A DNA stretch of 64,000 nt from Argentina anserina (Eukaryota > Streptophyta > Magnoliopsida > Rosales > Rosaceae), in the NCBI RefSeq assembly GCF_933775445.1, contig NC_065875.1, forward strand, positions 8,507,001 through 8,571,000, written 5' to 3'. Positions within the stretch are counted from its first letter, which is position 1; each line of letters opens with the position of its first letter. This document shows, in pieces, positions 12,827 to 23,375 of the stretch. Below the pieces are notes generated by a model. It was not told the origin of the DNA. It made no database searches and saw only the letters and a program-made list of their open reading frames with translations. A program made the translations under genes and the position numbers.

Positions 12827-12941
12827 GACTATATAATATCTCATATCGGCTAAGGAGAGAAGGTGATGTGTTTTATATGTACATGCGCACCTCCATCTAA
12901 GACAAGATATTTTGAGGGCTCAAGGACTTCAGAGGGGACGA

Positions 12942-13015
12942 GAACTCTGAAATTAAACTTGCTCTTGCTAGAGCAATCCCAGGATGGGTGACATACTGGG
13001 AAGTTACTCGTGAGC
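12942..13015 (+). repeat. 5S rRNA-derived region in the Cassandra 5' LTR
   Basis: AACTCTGAAATTAAACTTGC...GGATGGGTGACATACTGGGAAGTTACTCGTGAG follows the 3' two-thirds of plant 5S rRNA, including the internal control region: a box-A-like AATTAAACTTGC, the intermediate element GGATGGGTGAC, and a box-C-like CTGGGAAGT. Cassandra LTRs are known to carry 5S-like sequence with a pol III promoter. It is not a 5S gene, since the 5' end and the flanking spacer repeats are absent. Confidence 0.88.
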
Positions 13016-13291
13016 TCCGAAAAATAAAACCGTGAGGGCCAGAGAGGAGAGTGCCCAAAGCGGACGATATCGTATTATGGCAGAGCAAGTCCTGGGATTT
13101 GATAATTTGGTATCATAGTCACTCTGTTGTGTGGTGCGAGTGTGCTGACGAGAACGTTGGACTGCCAAGAGGGGTGGATTGTAATATCACATATCGGCTA
13201 ACGGAGAGAGGGTGATGTGCTTTATATGTACATGCCCACCTCCATCTAACACGACGCATTTTGGGCACTCAATGACTTCACAGGGGATGAT

Positions 13292-13364
13292 AACTCCCGA
13301 AGTTAAGATAGCTCTTGCTAGAGAAATCCCAAGATGGGTGACCTACTGAGAAGTTGCTCGTGAG
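13292..13364 (+). repeat. 5S rRNA-derived region in the Cassandra 3' LTR
   Basis: This is a second copy of the 5S-like domain: AACTCCCGAAGTTAAG, then AAGATGGGTGACC, then CTGAGAAGTTGCTCGTGAG. It is closer to 5S rRNA than the 5' LTR copy in its box A but has CTGAGAAGT in place of CTGGGAAGT. Confidence 0.88.
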
Positions 13365-13585
13365 TTCCCAGAAACAAAACCGTGAGGGCCAGAGAGGAGA
13401 GTGCCCAAAGCAGACAATATCGTATCACGGCTGAGCAGCTCCCGGGATGTGACAGACTATCTATTGCGGCTTAACGGGGTTTGGGATGATGGAAGTAAAA
13501 ATAAATATGTAGCATTGTAGAGATAATGCTGATGATGATGAGAAAAGAAATAATAATAATTGCAACCAAAAACAGAACAATAATT

Positions 13586-13909
13586 TGATATGTTGTCTCA
13601 TCGCCTCATGACTCATGATATGATTGATAAAGTGATATAAAGTTCACATTCAAAACCAATTGACAATGAATGGAGTGACTCAAACCCTTATAAATCCACA
13701 TGCTATGTCTAAATTCCCAATGTGTGATGTATACTTTCAACATGCCCTCACACGTCTGGCGAATTTTCAAACCATACACGTGGACAACATTTGGGGTGAC
13801 GCGGAGTTGTGTGGTCATTTGGACTTCACACGTGGATGTGGATAACCCGCTATGATACCATGATAGAGACTAGATCTCAATTCCCAATATGGGATGTATA
13901 CTCTCAACA
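13586..13909 (-). mobile_element. Second TRIM-like LTR element, minus strand (boundaries uncertain)
   Basis: Read on the minus strand, TGTTGAGAGTATACATCCCA...CTATCA ends at 13861 and is followed at once by TGGTATCATAGCGGG (13846-13860), a good initiator tRNA-Met primer site. About 110 bp later a second TGTTGAAAGTATACATCACA block starts near 13740, preceded by a purine-rich GTGAGGGCA. This is the layout of a tiny non-coding LTR element. The 5' LTR is only about 49 bp, so it appears internally deleted. No clean target duplication was found. Confidence 0.5.
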
Positions 13910-15379
13910 ATGATATGTTGTCATGTTTCAACGGTGGATACCTTGTTGGCTGAATTTATAGTATACAACCGATTATGACGGTGTTTATATGGTTCATAGT
14001 TGGCCTTGTCGGATTGCATAGATCAGTTTGTCTTCGATCTCCTTCGGGTGTGTCTTCTATCTTTGACCGTGAAATGTGTTTTTTTCTTCCATAGATGATA
14101 CATGTATGTTCGTCAATTATGGAAGCTCAAGATCAATGTGCCGCCTCTTAATGTGGTTCGATCGGCAGTTTCGCACACTATATGTAGAGCGAGAAACGAA
14201 GAGGAGCATTATCAGAACGAAATAGCAGAAGATCTCGATGATATCACCAATTCATTTGTGACCTAACAATTGAACTTTGTGACTATTCTGATGAAGGTTA
14301 CTCAAATTTTTCTTTCCTCGTGAAAACATCTGTATTGATGGTGGAGTATCATATCTATACCTATAATCAAGAGAACAGGTCTTGCTAACCAATATATAGA
14401 TGTGAAGTTACCGATAGATCATTGCTTCACTTGCATGAATGGAAGCTATATTGTTATTTTGGGACAAGATTGTAAGACCACATGATCGAGTGAAAGCTAG
14501 CTTCTCACTATGGTACACTTATATATAAGTTAAAGATCGGGACTTCCAACTACTACTACTACACATTCAATCATCAAAGCCACTACACTGCACATTGCCT
14601 TCATTGTGGACTATTATTATATCCTCCTAGATATACATTCAGGTTGCGAGTGATTCCACGTTAGTGTTCCTATATAGAGTATAGACATATGCCTCAAACG
14701 ACTGGTCTCAAGAAATTTAAGTCCAAGACCTCCACCGTCACTTAAATCTCTTGTGGTCATCGTGAGATAGAATCGTGGTTATCCTGTACCGGTAGCAAGA
14801 CTCCAGCATGTCATGACTCCAATTAGTTCTTCAGGCCGGTCATGTGTGCATGGAGGCTCAAGGCAAAAAATATTAAGAGCCCTAAAATAAATGCTCAATT
14901 TTTTTTTTATAATTGTTCATAGTTTCATTGTTGAAGTTGAAACATAGACAATTGTAAAATTCATACAAATAAAGACAAAACAAATTCATTATTCTAAGTA
15001 TATAAATGGCTCAAAAGTCTTATGTTTTCAACTATTTACCATAATGAAATTTTGTCTCATTTAAAATAGAGAAAGAAAAAAAAACCAAAAATAAATCTAG
15101 GAAACACAAAAATAAAAAACTTCAAAAATCTTACATCTTATGTCTTGGATTAAGAAAGAAAGACCATGAATTGAGAAGGTTTTTATGCTTCAAAATGATT
15201 GATGGAAAAAATGTAATAAGAAAGAGAGTTATAATCAGTGTCTATTGCAGAACTCATACATTGTAATAAGAAATAGAGATATATAATCATTGACTATTAC
15301 ATAACTCATGCATAATTAAGAAGAATTTTCTTCTTAATTATTTTCTTTTGAAATGCAAGCATACAAATTTTTTTGTTGA
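13910..15379. other. Unassigned AT-rich sequence
   Basis: No gene, RNA or element was recognised. 14880-15300 is strongly AT-rich, with a near-duplicated stretch (ATAATAAGAAA(G/T)AGAG plus TATAATCA) around 15210-15290. Confidence 0.4.
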
Positions 15380-17160
15380 GGTCCCCAAAAAATTGAGTCC
15401 CTAAACTGGCGCCTATTTTGTCTTGCCGGCTGTATGGTTCTCGGAAGTCAATTATCATCAAATATTTAAATAGTAGCACCATCACCAACCTGCCAATAAG
15501 CATTTTCCCGAATAATCTCTATAGTACCAAAACGATTTCTCCGAGAAAAAGACGGGGGAACTATGAGCCTCACCTTCCCATAGTGAACAATGCGGAAACA
15601 AGCCTTGCAGATACATGGAATTAAGGAGTCCGGATCAAAAACTATAAGCCAGGCCTGTTTAACCAACACTGCAGAATTGAAAGTAGACAAGCTCTTGAGC
15701 CTAGACCTTCCTCTTCTCTTGGAGACTTGGATTACATAACACATTCCTTTTTTTTTTCCAATCAATTGTTCGTTGGTCCAATGTAGTGCCCCACCAATTG
15801 CACGCACAACTTGTTCAAGGTCATTACAGAATTTTTTTGTGAAAACACGCTCATTGCGTAAGTCGGACGAGCTTAAGCTACCGCCCGGATTAAAATATCC
15901 TTGCCAGCTCCACTCAACATTTTACCCTGCCAAGCCGAAAGCTTTGCTTCCAATTTCTCCTTAATGTATTGGAAAGTTGTGATTTTCTTCCTCCCCACCT
16001 ACATAGGCAACCTCAACAAACGTTCATAAGATTGAACCATTGAAATAGATAACCGAGATGCCTCCATAACAGTTCAACAAGCATTTTGTAAAATTAACCA
16101 TTTGACTCGAAGCACGACTATACACATAAATTACCACCTGTAATTGGACTCAAGCAGTCAGAGAAGCTTCAGCATACAACATGTTGTCGTCTGCAAAAAA
16201 TAAATGTTCACTGGATGTGCATCAATTACCACCCTAATCCAGATAACTGTTTATCCTGAAGAAGTGCTGAAAAACCATTCGCTCCTGACATAAAAAAGAT
16301 ATGGAGGGTGAATCGTAAACCTTTGTTGGGACATAAATACCCTCTAGGCTTCCCACGTATTATGAAAGAATAACGAACCGTTGTCACACGCTGCATAACA
16401 AGTTAAATCCAATTATTATCAAAGCCAAACGGAACTCTAGCCCGCTTTAAGAATTCCCACCTCATACGATCATAGGCTTTGCTTAAGTCAAGCTTCAAAG
16501 CCATGTAGCCGATTGCTCCTTCTCTCTTAACAAAATGAGCTACTTCATTTGCAACAAAAATCTTGTCCGTAATCAATCCAAACGATCCGGAACAAATGCA
16601 CTTAAAAATGGAGAGATAATAATAGAGGGAAGAATCACCTTTCATATGTTTGTTATCACCTTTGTACACAACTTATAAATAACATTACATAAAGCAATGG
16701 TCGCAAGACCATTCTCCGATTTGTCCTTTTTTACTATCAAGCAGACATGCGTAAAATTAATCTATTTTCAGAATCTTGCCTGTGAGGAAAAAAATTCAGA
16801 ACAACAACAATTACTTCAGTTCCAACAAGTTCCCAATAATGCTGAAAAAGAAAAGAGAGACATTCCATTGGGTCCTAGGAACTTAATTGGAAACATTTGA
16901 AACAGAACTCGTTTGATCTCATTTCCCGAGTACGCCGCACACAATTGTTGACTCATTGCCAGAGTGACACAAGGTGTAATAGCAGTAAGAGTAATTTCTA
17001 TGGCCCCATAATCAAAGAGGATCATATTGGAGAAATAATGAACAACGACCAGCTTCTGTAACGAAAACCACCATCAACTCTTCTAGCCGAGTTCGAATAG
17101 CTATCATCTTCATCAGCCTATCTCGAAGCAATGTTCCACCTATCCAGACCTAACCGTGTA
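15380..17160 (-). pseudogene. L1-type LINE: reverse transcriptase and C-terminal part, degenerate
   Basis: On the minus strand, about 17000-16816 reads SGNEIKRVLFQMFPIKFLG, the pre-RT block of plant LINEs (EEVKEALFQM...KAPGPDG). About 16580-16403 reads LITDKIFVANEVAHFVKREG then YMALKLDLSKAYDRMRWEFL, the RT fingers with the first catalytic Asp. About 15720-15466 reads the post-RT block, with FNSAVLVKQAWLIVFDPDSL and a WQVGDGATI end. The YADD region is not intact. The upstream endonuclease half lies at 19750-20590, so the LINE is split by a later insertion. Confidence 0.8.
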
Positions 17161-17604
17161 TTTTAAATTTGGACTATCACCGGTGGCGGCGGAGTCAGAA
17201 ATTTGAGTTTACAAGTGCAATAATGTTTTTTAAACAATAATAAAATTGAATTTTTATATAATAAGTCAAGACTATAAAAAGAATTTCAAAAAATAACAAT
17301 TTAGAGGAGTTTCAAGTTTGATTACATGAGACATTTAACAAAATTTAGAAATTACTGTAGTGTTAGTCTCATTTTGAAGGCAAAAAAAACCTAGCAAAAA
17401 CACTACTAAATCCACCAGGAAAATAAAAAAAGGGAACATTGCCGGTTGCGTGATTCGAACAGTAGACTTAATATATGGCAAAAGGCGCCTATCCACAGCA
17501 ACAAACAAGCATTTGTATAAAAACTAAACAAAAACATATATAATTACTGTAACACATAAACCAGTAGGCTCCACATACATCGGAGCACCCAACACATCTT
17601 TTTC
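17161..17604. other. Interspersed sequence between LINE RT and TIR element
   Basis: There is no coding. It includes a stretch (about 17165-17210) resembling repeat-type sequence with CTCCGCCGCCACCGG in reverse orientation, then AT-rich DNA. It occupies the place of the LINE linker between endonuclease and RT, so it may be a further insertion, but no termini were identified. Confidence 0.35.
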
Positions 17605-19747
17605 CTATGAAGCACGGACACGCTCCCAGCAATGCGTATCGCGTGTCCGACACGGACACGGATATGTTCGGACACGCGAGTTAAATTTGGACACGACTCG
17701 GACACGTTAGAATACATAATGGACACGCGCGTATCCATTGTGGACACGCAATTAAGGATGATACGGTGGGTATTTTGGTCCTTACAAAAATCTTTTTGGG
17801 TCGCCGACTCCTCTCGCTCATTCACTCTACGCAGCTCCAACCCCGAAGGGTTCCACCTCGGAGGCTTCGACCACTTCCTCCCCACCTCCGACCAGTTCCA
17901 CTTTGTTGCTGAGCCTCTTCCTCCTGTCGTCATCACCGAAAACGGCGCTCTCTTCGGTAAGGTAAGTGCAACTTGCGACTCTCTCCTCTCTCTCTTCTTC
18001 TTATTCTTGTACTTATGTTGATTGAATAAAGAAATTAACATGTTTTTGATTTGTTATGGGTTATAGACTTATGGTTGAATTGAATGAGTTATGGGTCGTC
18101 ATCATCCCTCGTTCTCTGTTTTAGCTTTTGGGGGTTTCAATTCATTTTTTTCAATCTGTAGAACTGTGACTGGTTTGCCCAAATTCATTTGCTTGTTTTC
18201 TAAGATTGGCTTCAGTTATGTTTATAATCATCTTTTCCATGTTTTACCTTGCCATGTTTTGGTAGAATATATTATGATTGAGAAGCGATTATAATGCATT
18301 GAGTATGATTTTGGCAAGTTAGAGGTGACTGTTTACTTCTGTTTCTCTCAATTTTGTTTCATTTGCTTCCCCACATAAACTTCTTTAAAAGAAAAGCTAA
18401 GTGTAGATTTGATAGTTCCATATCATGTGTGAATTATATGCTTGTGCATTAATTTAGTAAGAAACTTGCAAAAAGTAATAATACTATCATCTGAGGATCA
18501 TTTGCTTTTTTTGTTTGTTTATATAAACAGGGAAGGTTTTTGCTTGTTGCTGTTAGTGGCCGTGTTTTGGCCCGGTCATTTCATTCAGTTCTTCATGTTG
18601 GCCATGAGATGATAGAGAAGGTGCTTGGTACTGATACTGTGAATTTGCCAGAATGTGAACCGGAAATGACTTGGAAATGCATGGAATTTTCTGTTATGTT
18701 TGGAGCATGTTCAAGCTCATGTTGCTCCAAAAGATGTTGATCTGGGAGCTGGATTGCAGTGGCTTCCAAGAATTTGCATAAGCTCCCTTAAAGTGAAACG
18801 TACTGGTACTTTACTTGAAAGGGTATTTATGCCCTGTGACATGTACTTTTGCTACTCAAGGCACAAAGGTGGAACTCCTGAGTTGAAGGTGAGTTGGCCC
18901 TTTGCAATCTATTTGTTTGGTCATTGGATAATGAATGTAGGTTGTGCAATTAATATTGCTTATGTAGATTTGTTCATGAAGCTGCATTGGTGCATATTTG
19001 CAATATTTTGATAAATATGTAATTATTCTTTAAATATGGATAATGTTTTCCCATCCTGTTATCTGAATGTAGGTATATCTTATGTTTTGAGCACTTGGCT
19101 TATCTTTGAAATCCTCATGTTGCAGGTGAAGCCCTTAAAAGAGCTGACTTTTAATTCCCATAATATCACAGCAACAATGACCACTCGCCAATTTCAAGTA
19201 ATGTTAGATGCGTTAACAAATCTTCTCTTTACACGACTTCCCTTTGGTAGCACTCCCTCCTCTTCTCTTGCTCTATATCCGAGTGAGTCAGTGACTAAGT
19301 TCTAGTTTGTATATAATCTTAAATTCTATGTAGATCACAGTGAGCTTTTGGTTCAAATTAGTTGATGAACCACCATTGGAGGGGTACTTATTTGATGATG
19401 TTGATAATGATGATGTTATTGAAATGGAGAACATTGTGGAGGATGACATTAGAGTTTGAATGAAGTTATTAGCTATTTGTATTTGAATTTCGTTATGTAT
19501 TTTGTTTGAAGTTTGAAACTATGTTGGACTTGTATTTGTATTTGGAATTTGAGATGATCTTATTCTAATTTAAGAAACTATATATATATATATTACTTAT
19601 TTTTTCTTAATTAGGTATATATATTTAAAATAATATTTAATTAACATGTCCAAAACGTCTCCGTATCCAATGAAAATTTCATTTGGCGTGTCCGCGTATC
19701 GAATTGTGTCCAATACGAACACTCGTGTCCGTATCCGTGCTTCATAG
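17605..19747 (+). mobile_element. TIR DNA transposon (hAT-like) carrying host-gene exons, Pack-TIR type
   Basis: The left end CTATGAAGCACGGA is mirrored at the right end by TCCGTGCTTCATAG (14-bp perfect inverted repeat). Flanking 8-mers TCTTTTTC (17597-17604) and TATTTTTC (19748-19755) match at 7 of 8 positions, as expected for a hAT target duplication. Subterminal GGACAC hexamers are dense: seven forward and one reverse in the left 150 bp, three reverse in the right 70 bp, a pattern often seen at transposase-binding ends. The interior holds spliced-gene-like exons of SABRE type. A short acidic frame at about 19375-19458 could be a transposase tail, but that is speculative. It is inserted in a minus-strand LINE. 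Confidence 0.75.
17778..19303 (+). pseudogene. SABRE/KIP-like exons captured in the TIR element
   Basis: Exon B (18531-18888) reads GRFLLVAVSGRVLARSFHSV...PECEPEMTWK, and after a one-base insertion near 18702, EHVQAHVAPKDVDLGAGLQW...VFMPCDMYF...RHKGGTPELK. Exon C (19126-19303) reads VKPLKELTFNSHNITATMTT then RQFQVMLDALTNLLFTRLP. These match conserved stretches of the plant SABRE/KIP protein, a very large protein involved in cell elongation and polarity. Introns are retained with GT-AG ends (17963-18530 and 18889-19125). Exon A, about 17812-17962 (ending ENGALFGK), joins in phase but I do not recognise it as SABRE, so the capture may be chimeric. Only a few hundred residues of a >2000-residue family are present, so it is a fragment, not a gene. 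Confidence 0.78.
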
Positions 19748-19755
19748 TATTTTTC

Positions 19756-20590
19756 TCATTTCGATTTGACAACACGATCACATTCCTCATGTTGAAACCA
19801 AAAAAAACTTCCAATTTAAACCGATTGAACTTGGATTTATCTGGTAATGGCGGCGTGCTCACCTTGAGCAAAATTTGAACATGGTCCGAATTCGATGGTG
19901 GTAGATGAAACAGTTTAGCATAGGGGAACATGTCAAACCAAGTAGCGAAGTAAACAACATTATCCAACCAGAGTATAGTATCAGAATTCCCCTAGGTCGG
20001 CATCACATCATGAAACCATAAATTCAAAAGATCACAGTAGCCAAGAGCTTCATGAAAACCCCGCATCTGCGCTTCCGACCGGGTTGCACCACCTACCTTC
20101 TCAGTTCTCACTACTATTCAAAATCTTATTAAAATCCACAATCAAAACCCATGAAGCGAATCACTATCAGCTAAATCACGAAGAAGCTACCACGACTGTG
20201 ACGATCGTTCGTTGTAGCATAACCATAACAACCAGTAAGACACCAAGATAGGATCCCTCGCGCCCCGACCACCACATCGTCGATATGATGCGCCAGTGTC
20301 GTTCCTATCCGGACCTGTGCTTCCTCCGTCCAAAATAGACCCAAACCGCCGCTCCTCCCATCGCTGAGAACAGCCCCACCATGAGAAAACCCTAATTTCC
20401 TCTACAAACGCAAAAACCCTTGCGTATCGCCGATCTATATTTCATAGAGGACGATAATTTGTGGACAACTCCGAAAAATAAGATCTCGAATCGTCCTTCT
20501 GGTTGAATTACCACACGACCCTCTGCAATTCCATGGAGCAAATTTTGAAGATTTGTTTGCTTATTTGAAACCCTAGCTATCGCCACAAAG
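19756..20590 (-). pseudogene. L1-type LINE endonuclease domain, degenerate
   Basis: On the minus strand from about 20545 the sequence reads PWNCRG, then NSTRRTIRDLIFRSCPQIIV, the start of the APE-type endonuclease of plant LINEs (WNCRGLGNP...PDIVFL). Near 20150 comes WVLIVDFNKILNSSE (family: GDFNEIL). Near 19960-19860 comes VVYFATWFDMFPYAKLFHLP then SNSDHVQILL, the C-terminal block (SDHCPI). Many frame breaks. It belongs with the RT part at 15380-17160. Confidence 0.75.
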
Positions 20591-21191
20591 AAGAGAACTG
20601 AGAGTTTTTATGAATCTATTGGAAAGAACTAAAGTGCTTATTGAATACCCTCAAATTCTCATAATTTAAAATCTTTTGTTTTAAATCATAAGTGAATACC
20701 TCCAAAACTTCTTAAATCTACAAAAATCTTTAATATATCATAAAAATTCAAATACAAATAGAGGTGTAAATAAGCCGACTGAGCCGAATACTAAGTTGTT
20801 CATATTTGGCTCATTTTCATTCGATCGAGCTCGAGCGCGGCAAAAATTGATTTTTGTGTTTTATGTTCAAGCTCAAGTTGGGCTCGAGCCGGCTCATTTT
20901 ATTAGATAAGGTCGAATTCGAATTAAGTTGCCTTAAATCATATGAAATTAAAATTTTAAATTTTAGAACTTTAAAAGAAAATTTAAAATCTAGTGTCATA
21001 GTATCACAAAAAAAATCTCTTTTATTTGTAATAAACTAACATAATAAATCAAACTCGTTATTAAACTTAAAGTCTTTAACTAATTACTCTAGGAAAGTCT
21101 TTTAGCTCTTTCAAACTAATATTATTTTTAATATTATTTCTTATATAAAAATTATACTTTATATACACTATAAAAGCTAATAAGTCAAGCT

Positions 21192-21366
21192 TGTTCCAGG
21201 AGAATTACGATTCTACGCTTCTGTGTGTCTTAACCTTGTTAAGTTTCCTGTTAGAGATAAATTAACATCTCTGTAATAAATTAGGACTCTGAATCCTACG
21301 AGATTGTAGTTTTATAATGTCTGCCCCCATATCATTCAATAAATACAGTTATTTCATCCTGTATCA
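21192..21366 (+). repeat. 5' LTR of copia copy A
   Basis: 175 bp, TGTTCCAGG to CCTGTATCA, followed by CGTTATCACGCAC, a primer-site-like sequence shared by copies A, B and C. Confidence 0.88.
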
Positions 21367-21606
21367 CGTTATCACGCACTTTGCTCTAAAACCCTGAACT
21401 TTTATAGCCCTAGAAATTCTATTTTTTCCCCGCCGGTCGCCCTTGTTTTTGGCCTCTGGCAACCTTCCCGTCTGCACTCCTCATCGGCGACAGCCCCTGC
21501 CGCTCCCCTACCCGTAACCCCTACAAACTCCCGCAGCTCCCCAGGGTCTCCTCTGCATTTGCTCTGTAAAATCTTATTTTTGCCCTACAAAACCCCACAT
21601 CAAAGC

Positions 21607-21971
21607 ATTCAAAATTGTTCCGCCATCTCGACCATAATTTGGCCATCTTGATCTAGAAGGCAAGGAATACCACCATTGGGTTTCCGACATGGAGCTCGCT
21701 TTTGAGAGCCGAGGGATCCAAGGCATGTTTGCCGACCCTCCTACTAATTTCCCACCTATGACCAAAACTCAAGGTTTCATCTTCATGAGATGTCACATCC
21801 ATGCAACTCTCAAGAGGCAATACTTGAACGTAAAAGATCCTAAAGAATTATGGGACAAACTACGCTTGCGATACAATAACGTTCATGAAAAGCTTCTCTT
21901 TGAATTGACAGTTAGATGGGATAACATCCGTCTATTGGACTATAAGAGAGTGGATGACTTCAATCACGATA
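21607..21971 (+). pseudogene. gag N-terminal fragment, copia copy A
   Basis: It encodes DLEGKEYHHWVSDMELAFES, then RQYLNVKDPKELWDKLRLRY, then RWDNIRLLDYKRVDDFNHDM, nearly the same as residues ~10-128 of the copy B gag. The leader and the gag ATG found in copy B are missing here. The frame is cut at 21972, where a minus-strand chromovirus LTR begins; the rest of gag, including the zinc knuckle, is gone. Confidence 0.88.
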
Positions 21972-23375
21972 TGTTATAGCACACCCCGGGACCATTTTCG
22001 ATCCCGAAATGCAGCAATAATTGCCGTAGTCCTAAGTTAGTACCGATATGGAATCCTATGCATCGACAACGCTAACTTACAACTACAAGGCTATGGGGAT
22101 AAGTAAATAATAGTGAATTTGGGTTAAAAACAAAGGAATCTCAATTTATTGAATAAATATGAATAAGTGGAAGGTAGCAAATAAAATGAAAGTTTAAATA
22201 TAACATAAGAAAAGTGTGTTATCATAATAATACGGGCCAAAGGAAATAACCGCACGACTGAAATGAAGAGTAACAGAGTACGTGTCGTGCAATTGTTGAA
22301 GTAGAAACGAAGATTGGGTAAATAAGAAGTCACACTGGAATCTGGCTCCTCAGTATGAAAAGTAAACCACTAGTGATGCAACGCCACTAGCACCTAGTCC
22401 AAGTCCTCGCAAACCCGATGCGGGTGAGATGACCCAACCGTAGTTAGGTTTGAAAACCTTTTATATATATACATATGTCTAAATATATATAAATATAATA
22501 GTATATATATAGACCGTTAGGGTAAAAACACGTAACGAAAGTCAAACAGAGACTATAACAAGTCTTGTAAAGTTTAGGGCAAATCCAGTAAAATCATGCA
22601 GATGTAAAATATGCGACACAGCTCGAAAGATCAAATGCGCTGATGTGGTATATCCAACCCGACCGGCTCTAAGGTTCGCCTTCGATTGGTACCTGAACTG
22701 AGCACTAGAAAGATCTCGTCAGCTCCGATGCTGTGGTGCCTTCGTCCGAGCTGCTGCACCGTTGCTTCTACCTCCCAGGTGTCTTTGCTGCCACTCCAAG
22801 CTCCAAGATGGCCCCAGAAACTGAAGCATGCCCTTGGAATCGGAGAACCAAGTCATTGGAGTTCCCCGACATTCGGCTACATGGCGCTTTTGTAGGTACT
22901 ATCGAAGAGAGTAGGAGAGGATCACGGCAGTGGTGGTCTCGTTGTCTGGGTCAACTGAATGGTGGCGCTATGCGCCAGAGATGGTGATGGCGACGGTGTC
23001 TCTGTTTCTTCAGAGAAGGGAGAGAAACGGAGAGGGAGAGGGAGAGAGAGAAAGATATATGCTTGGGTGTGTGGGTGTGTATTTAATTGAGTATTTATAT
23101 AGGTTGATCTGACGGTCCAGATCAATTCGCTCAAATGGACGGTTAAGATTTAAAAACAAAAAATAAGAAATTCTTAAAATACGATTTAAAAGAGTTAACT
23201 TAGTAAACTCGTAGGAAATTAACCGAGCGTCGGAAAATTATCATGCAAACGCTCCCGCGCTCGTGATGATGCGTTGTTTAGTAGAAAAATACTAAACTAC
23301 ATTTTTGACATCTCGGAAAAATGTCAGTATCGTGACAATTATGCCGGAAATATAAAGAAATTTTCCAGGGGCTCA
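21972..23375 (-). repeat. 3' LTR of the truncated chromovirus
   Basis: On the minus strand it opens TGAGCCCCTGG after the polypurine tract and closes GGGTGTGCTATAACA. A TATA-like CCTATATAAATAC lies at about 23091-23103, followed by a pyrimidine-rich (CT-rich) leader at about 23030-23060, as usual for U3/R. Boundaries are inferred from motifs because no partner LTR remains. Confidence 0.6.

Larger units (their letters stand above)
12832..13454 (+). mobile_element. Complete Cassandra-type TRIM retrotransposon
   Basis: Two direct LTRs flank only about 75 bp: a 5' LTR at 12832-13104 and a 3' LTR at 13180-13454. The 3' LTR has the typical TGTAATATC start and GGGATGTGACA end; the 5' LTR start is mutated to TATAATATC. 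After the 5' LTR is a primer site matching initiator tRNA-Met (TTGGTATCATAG, about 13108-13119), and AAGAGGGGTGGAT precedes the 3' LTR as a polypurine tract. A perfect 5-bp target duplication, GACTA, occurs at 12827-12831 and 13455-13459. No protein is encoded, as is normal for this non-autonomous family, which must use enzymes from other elements. Confidence 0.93.

Noticed and set aside
12942..13364. 5S rRNA genes
   Set aside because: Only the 3' two-thirds of 5S is present, in LTRs with a target duplication, primer site and polypurine tract; this is Cassandra.
21570..21620. Loss of the leader intron in copia A by a spliced RNA intermediate
   Set aside because: The deletion endpoints do not coincide with the donor/acceptor positions of copy B; it looks like an ordinary deletion.
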